DNA from: Gammaproteobacteria bacterium
GTDB taxonomy: Bacteria > Pseudomonadota > Gammaproteobacteria > JACKNK01
Direction: 5' to 3'
Assembly: GCA_024234955.1 (NCBI GenBank)
Contig: JACKNK010000001.1
Span: 744,001-808,000, forward strand
DNA: 64,000 bases
Shown: positions 1 through 7,797 of the stretch, piece after piece
Layout of the letters: the number at the start of each line of letters is the position of its first letter
Position numbering within the stretch: position 1 is the stretch's first letter
Notes under the pieces: model-generated
Seen by the model: the letters and a program-made list of their open reading frames with translations, nothing else
What the model was told of the DNA's origin: nothing
Databases searched by the model: none
Position numbers and translations under genes: made by a program

Positions 1-420
1 GGATTGCTTTCGGAGAAGGTGGAGCTGCTGTTGACTGGCCAGCCAATCGAATCCGAGAGCGACTGGAAAAAGCTGATGAAGGACCTCGCCCCGATGATCT
101 TCGCTGAACTGCGCAAACTGCTCTATTTCGTGCTGCGCGCGATTCCGGCGCTGATCGTGTCGATCTTCATCCCCTTCGTGTGGCTGATCTTCGCCGCCTG
201 GATGCTGGCAGTCGAGTACGTCGATTACCCGCTCGGAAACCACGGTAAGCTGTTCCCGGCAAATATCGATGTCTTACGCGGTCGCCGCATGCTCGGCCTG
301 GGATTCGGCGGCATGGTGTCGATCCTAACGCTGATCCCGGTGATCAACTTCATCACCGTCCCTGCCGCCGTCGCCGGTGCGACCGCAATGTGGGTTGAAC
401 AACTCGCCGACCGTGATTGA
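1..420 (+). CDS. cysZ: CysZ-like sulfate transporter, C-terminal part
   Basis: The reading frame is open from the first base and ends at 418-420, so only the last ~139 residues are present. Hydrophobic segments near residues 38-72 and 98-130, and the motifs YVDYPLGNHG and LRGRRMLGLGFGG, are those of the CysZ/EI24 family of inner-membrane sulfate permeases, which import sulfate for cysteine synthesis. The family assignment is from recognised motifs; the sulfate role is inferred from the family. The start lies upstream of the window. The downstream agmatinase gene begins about 95 bases later on the same strand. Confidence 0.85.
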   Translation, partial: GLLSEKVELLLTGQPIESESDWKKLMKDLAPMIFAELRKLLYFVLRAIPALIVSIFIPFVWLIFAAWMLAVEYVDYPLGNHGKLFPANIDVLRGRRMLGLGFGGMVSILTLIPVINFITVPAAVAGATAMWVEQLADRD

Positions 421-515
421 GCACACCCCCGCCCCGACATTTTTGCCAACCCAGGCGGATCGCGTACAGCCAAGCGCCGAACCGCACTCGCCCAACGTCT
501 CGAAGAACCGCTGAC

Positions 516-1436
516 ATGCCCGAATACCGCTATCTCGATCTCCCCAACGCACCCATCGATGACGCCGATGTCCTTATTCTGCCGGTGCCACTGGAACAAA
601 CGGTGTCGCATAAACCCGGCGCAGGCGAGGCCGCGTATTCGGTACTGGAAGTCAGCGACCAGCTGGAGTTCTACGAGGAAGACGCCGACTGGTGCCCGAC
701 GCGGCACATGAAAGTCAGCGTGCTTGAAGGCTTTGACCCCGAAGACCATCCCACCGGCGACACCTATCAGAAACGCCTGCGCGAACATGTCGCGGCCTTG
801 CCAACCAGCAATCTGTTCATCGCCATTGGCGGGGAACACGCCATCACCCCGGCGCTGGTCCGTGCGCGCCTGCCCGAGCCTGGCTGGATTCTTCATATCG
901 ATGCGCATGCCGATCTGCGTCGTGAATTCCACGGCAACCCCTGGAGTCACGCCACCCCCATTCATCACCTCCTCGGCGACGGCCACCGCGTGGTGCAGTG
1001 CGGTATTCGCAGCATCTTCGAAGAGGAAGCCAAGCGCATCGCCAGCGACCCGATGATTACCTGCTATCGCGACCGGGAACTCCAGAAATCGGCGATCTGG
1101 CAACGCCTGATGGAAGACATCTCGGGGTTTCGAGGCCCAGGCTATCTGACCATTGACATGGACGGCTTCGACCCGGCGCTGGTGCCCGGAGTCGGCACGC
1201 CACAACCTGGCGGGTTGAGCTGGTTCCAGGGCGTAGACATTCTCGAGGCGCTGTTTGCCAATCCGCATATTGAATTGCGTGGCATGGATGTCGTGGAACT
1301 GGCCCGTGACGTACACCAGGTTTCGGAAATGACCGCCGCCAAACTGATCCAGAAGGCAATGAGCTTCTGGGGCAAGGCGCAGGGCTACGATCAAAGGCCC
1401 GAAACCGGCAGCCAGATCGGCGCGGATTACGACTGA
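516..1436 (+). CDS. speB: Agmatinase/arginase-family ureohydrolase
   Basis: 306 residues starting at ATG 516; the frame is open further upstream to 417, but those residues are low-complexity and unlike the family. The binuclear manganese motifs are all visible: GGEH, DAHAD and the IDMDGFDP block near the C-terminus. Ureohydrolases of this family split agmatine (or arginine) into putrescine (or ornithine) plus urea in the cytoplasm. Substrate cannot be read from the sequence; agmatinase is the commoner bacterial function for this size and motif set. No polyamine genes lie nearby. Confidence 0.85.
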   Translation: MPEYRYLDLPNAPIDDADVLILPVPLEQTVSHKPGAGEAAYSVLEVSDQLEFYEEDADWCPTRHMKVSVLEGFDPEDHPTGDTYQKRLREHVAALPTSNLFIAIGGEHAITPALVRARLPEPGWILHIDAHADLRREFHGNPWSHATPIHHLLGDGHRVVQCGIRSIFEEEAKRIASDPMITCYRDRELQKSAIWQRLMEDISGFRGPGYLTIDMDGFDPALVPGVGTPQPGGLSWFQGVDILEALFANPHIELRGMDVVELARDVHQVSEMTAAKLIQKAMSFWGKAQGYDQRPETGSQIGADYD

Positions 1437-1637
1437 ATGGCAATCGCTGACACAACTCGTCAGCCGGCTGACGCGCTTTCTCAGCGCACCGATGTTTTCT
1501 GCCGCATAACACCCTAGACCAAGCGGCAAAGCTGAAGTCGGAAATCAATCAAAACCGATAAACCCGGAACTATGGCCCGATGATTGCAAACTGTTAAATC
1601 ATTCAAGTGATCATGCCGATCACAGCCGAGAACTCCG

Positions 1638-2327
1638 ATGAGCACACTGCCCCGATTGACCCGACTGATGACCACTGCCGCCGCCCTTCTGCTGAGCAGC
1701 AGCGCGTCTGCATTCGTCATCAACGGCGACTTCGAAACCACCTCGCATGTCCTGGGCGAACACAACGGCATCTATCTGGATCAGATGAACAACGGCCAGT
1801 GGGATGTGTACGACAACATTCCCGGCTGGTACACCTCAGGCGGTGCCGGCATCGAGATTCAGCGCAACACCGTCGTGACCGCGCACAGCACGTCGCGCTA
1901 CGTCGAGCTGGATTCCCACAACGCGAACTCCAACAGCTCGATGTCGCAGAACCTGACCCTGAATGCCGGACATCAATATGAGCTGGAATTCTGGTATCGC
2001 CCACGCACCAGCACCCCAAACGACAACGGCATTTTCGTTTACATCGACGAAACGTCCGGCAGCCTGCTGAGCAACATGGTGTATTCGGTCAACGAACAGG
2101 CCGACAGCAATACCACCTGGGAAATGTTCACGACCGTGTTCACAGCCGCCGCCGACAATCTCACCCTTTCGTTCTCGGCATTTGGTTTGGAGAACAGCCT
2201 GGGCGGCTTCATCGACGACATCTCGCTGCGTGACGTGACCTCATCCGATGTGCCCGTTCCGGCACCGCTGGCGCTGATGCTGGCCGGTGCGTTGCTCGCT
2301 CACCGTCGCCGTACCGCCGTATCCTGA
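1638..2327 (+). CDS. PEP-CTERM-like exported protein (DUF642-like domain)
   Basis: 229 residues. An N-terminal signal peptide (hydrophobic stretch at about residues 12-26, likely cleavage after ASA) is followed by a beta-rich region starting NGDFE. This carries GWYTSGG and LNAGHQYELEFWYRPR segments, resembling DUF642/carbohydrate-binding-like extracellular domains. The C-terminus has a VPVPAP motif, a short hydrophobic segment and an RRR tail, which is the layout of PEP-CTERM sorting signals cleaved by exosortase; here the first motif is VPAP rather than canonical PEP. It would be an envelope or secreted protein. A bidirectional terminator follows directly. A second gene fragment with the same kind of tail lies at 23557-23730. 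Confidence 0.75.
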   Translation: MSTLPRLTRLMTTAAALLLSSSASAFVINGDFETTSHVLGEHNGIYLDQMNNGQWDVYDNIPGWYTSGGAGIEIQRNTVVTAHSTSRYVELDSHNANSNSSMSQNLTLNAGHQYELEFWYRPRTSTPNDNGIFVYIDETSGSLLSNMVYSVNEQADSNTTWEMFTTVFTAAADNLTLSFSAFGLENSLGGFIDDISLRDVTSSDVPVPAPLALMLAGALLAHRRRTAVS

Positions 2328-2350
2328 GCGAACCACCTGCCTTCGAGACA

Positions 2351-2386
2351 AAAAAAGAGGCCCCGGAAACCCGGGGCCTCTTTTTT
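2351..2386. terminator. Bidirectional intrinsic terminator
   Basis: A perfect 16-bp stem (2351-2366 with 2371-2386) with a 4-base loop has an A-run on the left and a T-run on the right, so it can end both the PEP-CTERM-like gene (plus) and the rspA operon (minus), which converge here. Confidence 0.93.
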
Positions 2387-2409
2387 TACCGATCCGATGT
2401 TGACCGAAC

Positions 2410-2748
2410 TCAGTAACCGCCCTTACGGGTGCTCTGCGGCAGACCGACAATCTTGCGGCCCTGCTTGGAAGGCATCTGCGGAAACAGGTCGTAGGTATCC
2501 TTCGAGGAAACCTTCTCGTCCCACATCTTCGACAACGCCTTGAGGATGGTGCGCTCGTTGGGCTCATTGCCACCGTTGTCGATGTGCTCGGAACGCAGGT
2601 AATTGACGACGTCCCAATGCTTCTGGGTCATCTCGATACCTTCTTCGGCGGCCAGGGCCTTGGCAACGTCCTCATTCCAGTCGTTGTAATCGACGAGAAA
2701 ACCGTTCTCGGTGGTCTCGATGGTCTTACCGTTAATTTCAAGGGCCAT
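2410..2748 (-). CDS. rspA: DsrC/TusE-superfamily protein without cysteines (RspA type)
   Basis: 112 residues, homologous over its full length to DsrC (compare 8594-8926): both begin with an EINGKT/EVNGKT strand and share the KHWDVVNYLR-type helix and an LFP segment. DsrC carries two C-terminal redox cysteines; here the tail is GLPQSTRKGGY and the upstream position is also not cysteine, so neither sulfur-carrying residue exists. DsrC-like proteins lacking both cysteines have been termed RspA and proposed to be regulatory. It cannot act as a persulfide carrier. It is the last gene of a minus-strand operon divergent from dsrA, about 60 bases after the Cas6-like gene. Confidence 0.85.
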   Translation of the reverse strand: MALEINGKTIETTENGFLVDYNDWNEDVAKALAAEEGIEMTQKHWDVVNYLRSEHIDNGGNEPNERTILKALSKMWDEKVSSKDTYDLFPQMPSKQGRKIVGLPQSTRKGGY

Positions 2749-2808
2749 CAGGGCACTCCTCTTTAAAATGGATGGATCAAAATCGGGTTATGCAAAAACT
2801 CGCCGGCG

Positions 2809-3510
2809 TCAGTCCTTATGACCGTCGCTCTGCTTTGAACTGACCGCCTCGATACCTTTGTGAGGAATGAACAGTCCGCAACCAAGGTGTCGTCCGGGGC
2901 CAATCCCATGCTGCTGAAGGCGAACAGACTCGTCGACATCGAGGTCTGCCAACATCACGCTACGGACGTGCAGATCGCCGTCCGGGGTCCGCAATACACT
3001 GGACTTCCCACACATCAATTTGCGGACGCGGATATCCAGATCGCGCAACTGGGCAACGACATGCCGGGTAAAAGCGCCCTCGTCCTGCGGCGAATCGGCA
3101 ATTACATAGCGCGAAAAAAGCGTCGTCAAGGTGGACAACGGTCGGGTCTTGCTTTTACCCACGGTGAGTACGCAGCCGTCCAGATCGAGTTCTGCGCCCT
3201 CCAGGACGTTCATGGCCTCGGCGATACGTGGCTTCGGCAAGCGTAAAACCAGCTTGGTGCGTCGGGAGATGTACATCGTCCCCTGCTGATCCGCTTCCGG
3301 GCGCTCCCAACCGTTTCCCGAGGCGGCAACGTGGATTTGATGCAGTCCGCATTGGGCTTCATGTTCAAACCAGGGGATTTGCCGAATCAATTCGCGGGCC
3401 AGCACGTAGCCGTGATCGATCGGAACGACCGTTCCCTTCAACTCGAAGATCACATCGACGACATCGTCATTGAGCACAAACTTGTCGTCGTCTTTTTCCT
3501 GCCAGAACAT
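2809..3510 (-). CDS. Cas6/Cmx6-like RAMP protein (type I-MYXAN family)
   Basis: 233 residues from ATG 3510; the frame is open upstream but overlaps the preceding gene there. The order of recognisable segments matches Cas6/Cmx6 family proteins: a strand VDVIFELKG near the N-terminus, DHGYVLARELIRQIPWF, a LHQIH segment, a SRRTKLVLRLP strand, and a C-terminal glycine-rich GIGPGRHLGCGLFIPH that is the Cas6-type RNA-binding loop. Cas6 proteins normally cut pre-crRNA. No repeat array or other cas gene is present in this window, and its neighbours are sulfur-metabolism genes. Family membership is recognised from motifs; a role outside CRISPR is an inference. Confidence 0.75.
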   Translation of the reverse strand: MFWQEKDDDKFVLNDDVVDVIFELKGTVVPIDHGYVLARELIRQIPWFEHEAQCGLHQIHVAASGNGWERPEADQQGTMYISRRTKLVLRLPKPRIAEAMNVLEGAELDLDGCVLTVGKSKTRPLSTLTTLFSRYVIADSPQDEGAFTRHVVAQLRDLDIRVRKLMCGKSSVLRTPDGDLHVRSVMLADLDVDESVRLQQHGIGPGRHLGCGLFIPHKGIEAVSSKQSDGHKD

Positions 3511-3526
3511 CGCCTGCTTCTCTCGA

Positions 3527-4228
3527 TCAATCCTGGGGAATGGAGGCACGCACCGCATCGCGGTCAAACCACCAGTCTTCCTGCGCCAACACATCGATGA
3601 CGTTGCGCAGGCGCACCAGGAACTTGTCCGGATCGTCCAGCTCCATACGCATGATCCAGGCTTGAAACTGCAACTGGCTCTCGACCTTGCTATGGCGGCG
3701 GGCAACCTTGCCGAGCATCTGATTGGCGAAGAACACCAGATTCTCACGCTGGTCATCCTTGGCACGAAGATCGGCTAGGAACACCGCCGTGGCCGCAGCA
3801 ACGGCCGCACCATCGGAATCGTCCGGGGTTTCATCGATGACGTGGTGCAACATGGAAAGCGTCAGCTCCACGTCGATGGGAAAACTGACAGCCAGCCAAA
3901 GCCCTTGGCCCAGCGCCGCCAGACTCTGTTCCTGCTCGGCATTGAAGAGCACATCGAAGGCATCGACTGCGTCTTCCCAGCGCTGTGCATCGAGAAAGAC
4001 ATCGACTGCGACGCGCGCCAGCGGCCAGCCTTCATTCCCGCGCTCCAGGGCGACAAGCGCCCGCGCCTTTTCTAGCTGCGCCTCAGCGAGATCCAAGGCC
4101 GCACCTTCCGGTCCGATCTGGGCCAGTCGCGTCTCGGCCCGCGACAAGCGCGACAACCATTCCGACTGATCCCCCTGAAACGGCGTCGGCAAACCGGTCG
4201 CGTCGATTCCGAAATCTTCGAAATTCAT
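3527..4228 (-). CDS. Helical (TPR-like) protein of unknown function
   Basis: 233 residues, acidic and almost wholly alpha-helical in appearance, with repeated leucine/alanine-rich helices (for example DLAEAQLEKARALVALERGN and RVAVDVFLDAQRWEDAVDAF) suggesting a tetratricopeptide-like solenoid. No signal peptide or membrane segment, so probably cytoplasmic. It lies 16 bases upstream of the Cas6-like gene and 9 bases downstream of a small gene, so the four are very likely one transcript. I do not recognise a named family; a scaffold or adaptor role is only suggested by the fold. Confidence 0.7.
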   Translation of the reverse strand: MNFEDFGIDATGLPTPFQGDQSEWLSRLSRAETRLAQIGPEGAALDLAEAQLEKARALVALERGNEGWPLARVAVDVFLDAQRWEDAVDAFDVLFNAEQEQSLAALGQGLWLAVSFPIDVELTLSMLHHVIDETPDDSDGAAVAAATAVFLADLRAKDDQRENLVFFANQMLGKVARRHSKVESQLQFQAWIMRMELDDPDKFLVRLRNVIDVLAQEDWWFDRDAVRASIPQD

Positions 4229-4237
4229 CAGATCGCC

Positions 4238-4453
4238 CTATCTGACCGCCGAGGTGAACGCCGACTCCAGACGATCTTCCCAATCGTCAGGGGTATCGGT
4301 AAACGGTGGCTTTACATCCATTCGGAAGAACAACTCGCCGTTGTGGGCGCGATCCCGGATCACGACCACCAGTTCATCAAAGTTCTGCAATTCGTGGTGC
4401 TGAATCAGCACTTCACTCAACCACAACATCCGACTTGCTCCCGGAACCGGCAT
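4238..4453 (-). CDS. Small conserved-looking protein, first gene of rspA operon
   Basis: About 71 residues from ATG 4453, or 63 from ATG 4429; the start is uncertain and the frame stays open to 4552. The C-terminal half (FDELVVVIRDRAHNGELFFR followed by FTDTPDDWEDRLESAF) alternates strands and charged helix as a real small protein would. It ends 9 bases before the next gene, which supports translation in one operon. It is transcribed divergently from dsrA, with ~450 bases between the two starts. Function unknown. Confidence 0.6.
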   Translation of the reverse strand: MPVPGASRMLWLSEVLIQHHELQNFDELVVVIRDRAHNGELFFRMDVKPPFTDTPDDWEDRLESAFTSAVR

Positions 4454-4553
4454 GCGGCGGGTCCGCATACACATGTAAATAAGGTGTGATCGCGCCAACA
4501 TTGAGCCGGAACACGAACGGAGCGGTACTATACCGAAACGACAAGGCGGCACC

Positions 4554-4903
4554 GCCCCGCTCTAAGTAAGGTTCCAATTGGCGAATTCAAGCCCCATCCG
4601 GGACAAGAACCGCCGAGCCGAGCACGCCAAATCCCCCACATCGCCCACACCTATCCCTTTTGGAATAGCCCGGGTTCTCGGGACACCCCAACGGCAGGGT
4701 ATTCCCATCCACTTATATTCTTCTAAACTCCGCGCCGACTCGTAGTGTGGACGACTGTATCGCGCCCGGTGTGCCCCACCTTGTCGCGCCCCACGCTACC
4801 AGCGCCACCGACCTGATCCGAGCCGTTCGCGGCTCAAACACCCTTCAGGCGGTCGAAGGCGATGTCGAATCTCGTTATGAACTTCCCGGATTGAGGAGAG
4901 ACC
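4554..4903. promoter_or_regulatory. Divergent regulatory region upstream of dsrA
   Basis: About 350 bases without a credible gene separate the rspA operon from dsrA, so promoters for both directions should lie here. I see an AT-rich patch near 4711-4728 that could supply a -10 for dsrA, but no convincing -35. A perfect 6-bp hairpin with a TTCG loop lies at 4820-4835 in the presumed dsrA leader. A strong Shine-Dalgarno (GAGGAGA) precedes the dsrA ATG. Confidence 0.45.
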
Positions 4904-6148
4904 ATGAACAAGCACGAAACCCCCATGCTTGACCAGTTGGAGTCTGGCGAATGGCCCAGCTTCATCAGCGGCTTCAAGCGCCTGCGTGACGAGCACCCTG
5001 AAAAGCGCATCAATGAAGTCGCCAACAGCCTCCTCGGCCAGTTGGAGCACTCCTATGAAACCCGCAAGGGTTACTGGAAAGGCGGCACGGTTTCCGTGTT
5101 CGGTTACGGCGGCGGCATCATTCCGCGCTTCTCCGAAGTCGGCCACGCCTTCCCCGAGTCCAAGGAGTTCCACACCCTGCGCGTTCAGCCGCCGGCGGGC
5201 AACTTCTACACCACCTCCATGCTGCGTCAGCTTGCCGATTCCTGGGAAAAGTACGGTTCCGGCCTGCAGACCTTCCACGGTCAGACCGGCAACATCATGT
5301 TCATCGGCACCACCACCGAGAACACCCAGCATTTCTTTGACGAAATCAACGAATACGGCTGGGACCTCGGCGGCGCCGGCCCGTGCGTCCGTACCGCGAT
5401 GTCCTGCATCGGCGCGGCCCGCTGCGAGATGTCCTGCGCCCACGAGCACAAGATCCACCGTCTGCTGGTGAACAACTTCACCGACGACGTCCATCGTCCG
5501 GCCCTGCCGTACAAGTTCAAGTTCAAGGTCTCCGGTTGCCCGAACGACTGCCAGAACGCCATCGAGCGCGCCGACATGGCCGTCATCGGTACCTGGCGTG
5601 ACGACATCCAGATCGACGAAGCCGAAGTGGCTGCGTTCATCGCCAAGAAGGGCCGTCAGTACGTCATCGACAACGTCATCACCCGTTGCCCGACCAGCTG
5701 CATGACCCTGTCCGACGATGACAAGCTGTCAGTCGACAACCGCAACTGCGTGCGCTGCATGCACTGCCTGAACGTCATGCCCAAAGCCCTGCACCCGGGC
5801 AAGGATCACGGCGTCACCATCCTGATCGGTGGCAAGCGCACCCTGAAGATCGGCGACCTGATGGGTACCGTCGTGGTTCCGTTCAAGAAGCTGGAAACGG
5901 ACGAAGACTACGAGTCCCTGGTCGAGCTGGCCGAAGAGACCATCGATTTCTTCGCCGAGAACGCCCTCGAGCACGAACGTACCGGTGAAATGATCGAGCG
6001 CATCGGTCTGGTCAACTTCCTGGAAGGCATCGGCATTGATGTCGATCCGAACATGGTTGCCGAGCCGCGTCAGTGCTCCTACGTCCGCATGGATACCTGG
6101 GACGAAGAGGCCGCCAAGTGGTTCGAACGCAAGGCCGAGGCCGGCTGA
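4904..6148 (+). CDS. dsrA: Reverse dissimilatory sulfite reductase, alpha subunit
   Basis: 414 residues, the usual length for oxidative-type DsrA. The siroheme/[4Fe-4S] ligands are visible as CIGAARC followed by CPNDC, and the inserted ferredoxin domain as CVRCMHC with the partner RCPTSC. With DsrB it forms the alpha2beta2 cytoplasmic enzyme that, in sulfur oxidisers, turns DsrC-bound sulfur into sulfite. The sequence matches the Chromatiaceae oxidative clade by eye, and the neighbourhood (DsrEFH, DsrL) supports the oxidative direction. A strong Shine-Dalgarno supports the start. Two hairpins separate it from dsrB. Confidence 0.97.
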   Translation: MNKHETPMLDQLESGEWPSFISGFKRLRDEHPEKRINEVANSLLGQLEHSYETRKGYWKGGTVSVFGYGGGIIPRFSEVGHAFPESKEFHTLRVQPPAGNFYTTSMLRQLADSWEKYGSGLQTFHGQTGNIMFIGTTTENTQHFFDEINEYGWDLGGAGPCVRTAMSCIGAARCEMSCAHEHKIHRLLVNNFTDDVHRPALPYKFKFKVSGCPNDCQNAIERADMAVIGTWRDDIQIDEAEVAAFIAKKGRQYVIDNVITRCPTSCMTLSDDDKLSVDNRNCVRCMHCLNVMPKALHPGKDHGVTILIGGKRTLKIGDLMGTVVVPFKKLETDEDYESLVELAEETIDFFAENALEHERTGEMIERIGLVNFLEGIGIDVDPNMVAEPRQCSYVRMDTWDEEAAKWFERKAEAG

Positions 6149-6156
6149 TCGTTCCC

Positions 6157-6227
6157 GACTCCCCGCTTAATCGGGGAGTCACCAAGCTCTCGCAGTGGGG
6201 CGCTCATCCGAACGGGAAGCGCCCCAC
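6157..6227 (+). promoter_or_regulatory. Two tandem hairpins between dsrA and dsrB
   Basis: A perfect 9-bp stem (6157-6165 with 6172-6180) is followed by a perfect 10-bp stem (6195-6204 with 6218-6227). Neither is followed by a T-run, so they look like mRNA processing or stabilising structures rather than terminators. Confidence 0.75.
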
Positions 6228-6283
6228 CAACCAAATACCGCGATACACGTATCTAAACGTATTGCTCTTTCGGAGGTTTACGC

Positions 6284-7357
6284 ATGGCAATGCATTCTCG
6301 CCAGCCCATCGAATCCGGCTGCCCAGACGGTTTCCAGTACATGCACCCGACCATGGTCAAGAACTATGGCCAGTGGAAGTATCACGAGCACCCGCAACCG
6401 GGCGTCCTGAAGCACGTCGCCTACAGCGGCGAAGAAATCTGGACCGTCCGCGCCGGCACCCAGCGCATCCTGGACGTTTTCACCCTGCGCAAGCTGTGTG
6501 ACATCGGCGACAAGTTCGCCGACGGCTATGTCCACTTCACCATCCGCTCGAACATCGAGTACATGGTCGCTGACGGCTCCAAGGTCGCCCCGCTGATCAA
6601 GGAACTGACCGATAACGGCTTCATCGTCGGCGGTACCAAGAACTCGGTCGCCATGATCTCCCACACCCAGGGCTGGCTGCACTGCGACATCCCGGGCACC
6701 GACGCCTCCGGTGTCGTGAAGTCCATGATGGACGAGCTGATCGACGAGTTCCGCACCAACACGATGCCGAACCGCGTCCACATCACCACCTCCTGCTGCC
6801 AGATCAATTGCGGCGGCCAGGGTGACATCGCCATCAACGTTCAGCACACCAAGCCGCCGAAGATCAACCACGACCTGGTTGCCAACGTCTGCGAACGTCC
6901 GTCCGTCGTCGCCCGCTGCCCGGTTGCTGCGATTCGTCCGGCCATGGTCAACGGCAAGCCGTCCCTGGAAGTCGACGAGAAGAAGTGCATCTGCTGCGGT
7001 GCCTGCTTCCCGCCCTGCCCGCCGATGCAGATCAACGACGCCGAGAACTCCAAGCTCGCCATCTGGGTCGGTGGTAACCACTCCAACGCCCGCAGCAAGC
7101 CGACCTTCCAGCGTCTGGTTGCCTCCGGCGTGCCGAACAACCCGCCGCGTTGGCCGGAAGCGACCGCGATCGTCAAGAAGATCCTGAAGGTCTACAAGGA
7201 AGACGCGAAGGATTGGGAGCGCATCAACGACTGGATCGAGCGCATCGGCTGGCCGCGTTTCTTCGAGCTGACCAACCTGCCGTTCACCAAGTTCCACATC
7301 GACAACTGGCGTGGTGCGCGTCGTAGCCTCAACTCTTCCACCCACATCCGTTTCTAA
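6284..7357 (+). CDS. dsrB: Reverse dissimilatory sulfite reductase, beta subunit
   Basis: 357 residues. It has the DsrB ligand pattern CCQINCGG for the siroheme-linked cluster and a ferredoxin domain with CICCGACFPPCPPM. It pairs with DsrA in the alpha2beta2 enzyme; the beta subunit holds the catalytically active siroheme in characterised enzymes. A CGGAGG ribosome-binding site lies just upstream of the ATG. It is separated from dsrA by 135 bases containing two hairpins, and from dsrE by 32 bases. Confidence 0.97.
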   Translation: MAMHSRQPIESGCPDGFQYMHPTMVKNYGQWKYHEHPQPGVLKHVAYSGEEIWTVRAGTQRILDVFTLRKLCDIGDKFADGYVHFTIRSNIEYMVADGSKVAPLIKELTDNGFIVGGTKNSVAMISHTQGWLHCDIPGTDASGVVKSMMDELIDEFRTNTMPNRVHITTSCCQINCGGQGDIAINVQHTKPPKINHDLVANVCERPSVVARCPVAAIRPAMVNGKPSLEVDEKKCICCGACFPPCPPMQINDAENSKLAIWVGGNHSNARSKPTFQRLVASGVPNNPPRWPEATAIVKKILKVYKEDAKDWERINDWIERIGWPRFFELTNLPFTKFHIDNWRGARRSLNSSTHIRF

Positions 7358-7389
7358 TCGAAACCGGTTACGAAACAGAGGGTTTAGAG

Positions 7390-7782
7390 ATGAAGTTTAC
7401 GATTCAGGTAAACGAGGGTCCGTATCAGCATCAGACGGCGGACTCCGCGTACCAGTTCACCAAGGCCGCCCTGGAGAAGGGGCACGAGATTTTTCGTGTG
7501 TTCTTCTATCACGACGGCGTGAACAACGCGACGCGACTCGGCCTGCCCCCGCAGGACGATCGCAACATCACCAACCTGTGGGCCGAACTTGCCGAAAAGC
7601 ATGAACTCGACCTCGTCGTCTGTGTCGCTGCTGCTCAGCGTCGCGGTCTGCTCGACGAGAACGAAGCCAGCCGCAACGGCAAGGACGCACACAACATCCA
7701 TCCGGCGTTCCGCATCTCCGGTCTCGGTCAGCTGATCGAGGGCGGCATCCAGGCGGATCGTCTGGTGGTGTTCGGCGACTAA
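7390..7782 (+). CDS. dsrE: Sulfur relay protein DsrE
   Basis: 130 residues of the DsrE/TusD family. Cys78 in the VVCVAAAQRRG motif is at the same number as the active-site cysteine of A. vinosum DsrE, which carries the persulfide passed on to DsrC. DsrE, F and H form an alpha2beta2gamma2 hexamer in the cytoplasm. A separate cysteine is not seen in DsrF, so DsrE Cys78 and DsrH Cys18 are the candidates for sulfur binding. Tight spacing with dsrF (15 bases) indicates co-translation. Confidence 0.97.
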   Translation: MKFTIQVNEGPYQHQTADSAYQFTKAALEKGHEIFRVFFYHDGVNNATRLGLPPQDDRNITNLWAELAEKHELDLVVCVAAAQRRGLLDENEASRNGKDAHNIHPAFRISGLGQLIEGGIQADRLVVFGD

Positions 7783-7797
7783 GGCAAGGTAGAAAAC

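Noticed and set aside
225..1529. 434-codon minus-strand open frame opposite the agmatinase gene
   Set aside because: The plus-strand protein has all metal-binding motifs of its family; the opposite frame is arginine/histidine-rich with no motifs, a typical shadow in GC-rich DNA.
2809..4453. A CRISPR-Cas locus around the Cas6-like gene
   Set aside because: I looked for regularly spaced direct repeats across the window and for Cas1, Cas2, Cas3, Cas5, Cas7 and Cas8-like genes and saw none. Only the lone Cas6-like gene is supported.
4747..4932. Small plus-strand frame overlapping the dsrA start
   Set aside because: 61 codons without ribosome-binding site, overlapping dsrA in another frame; more likely untranslated leader.
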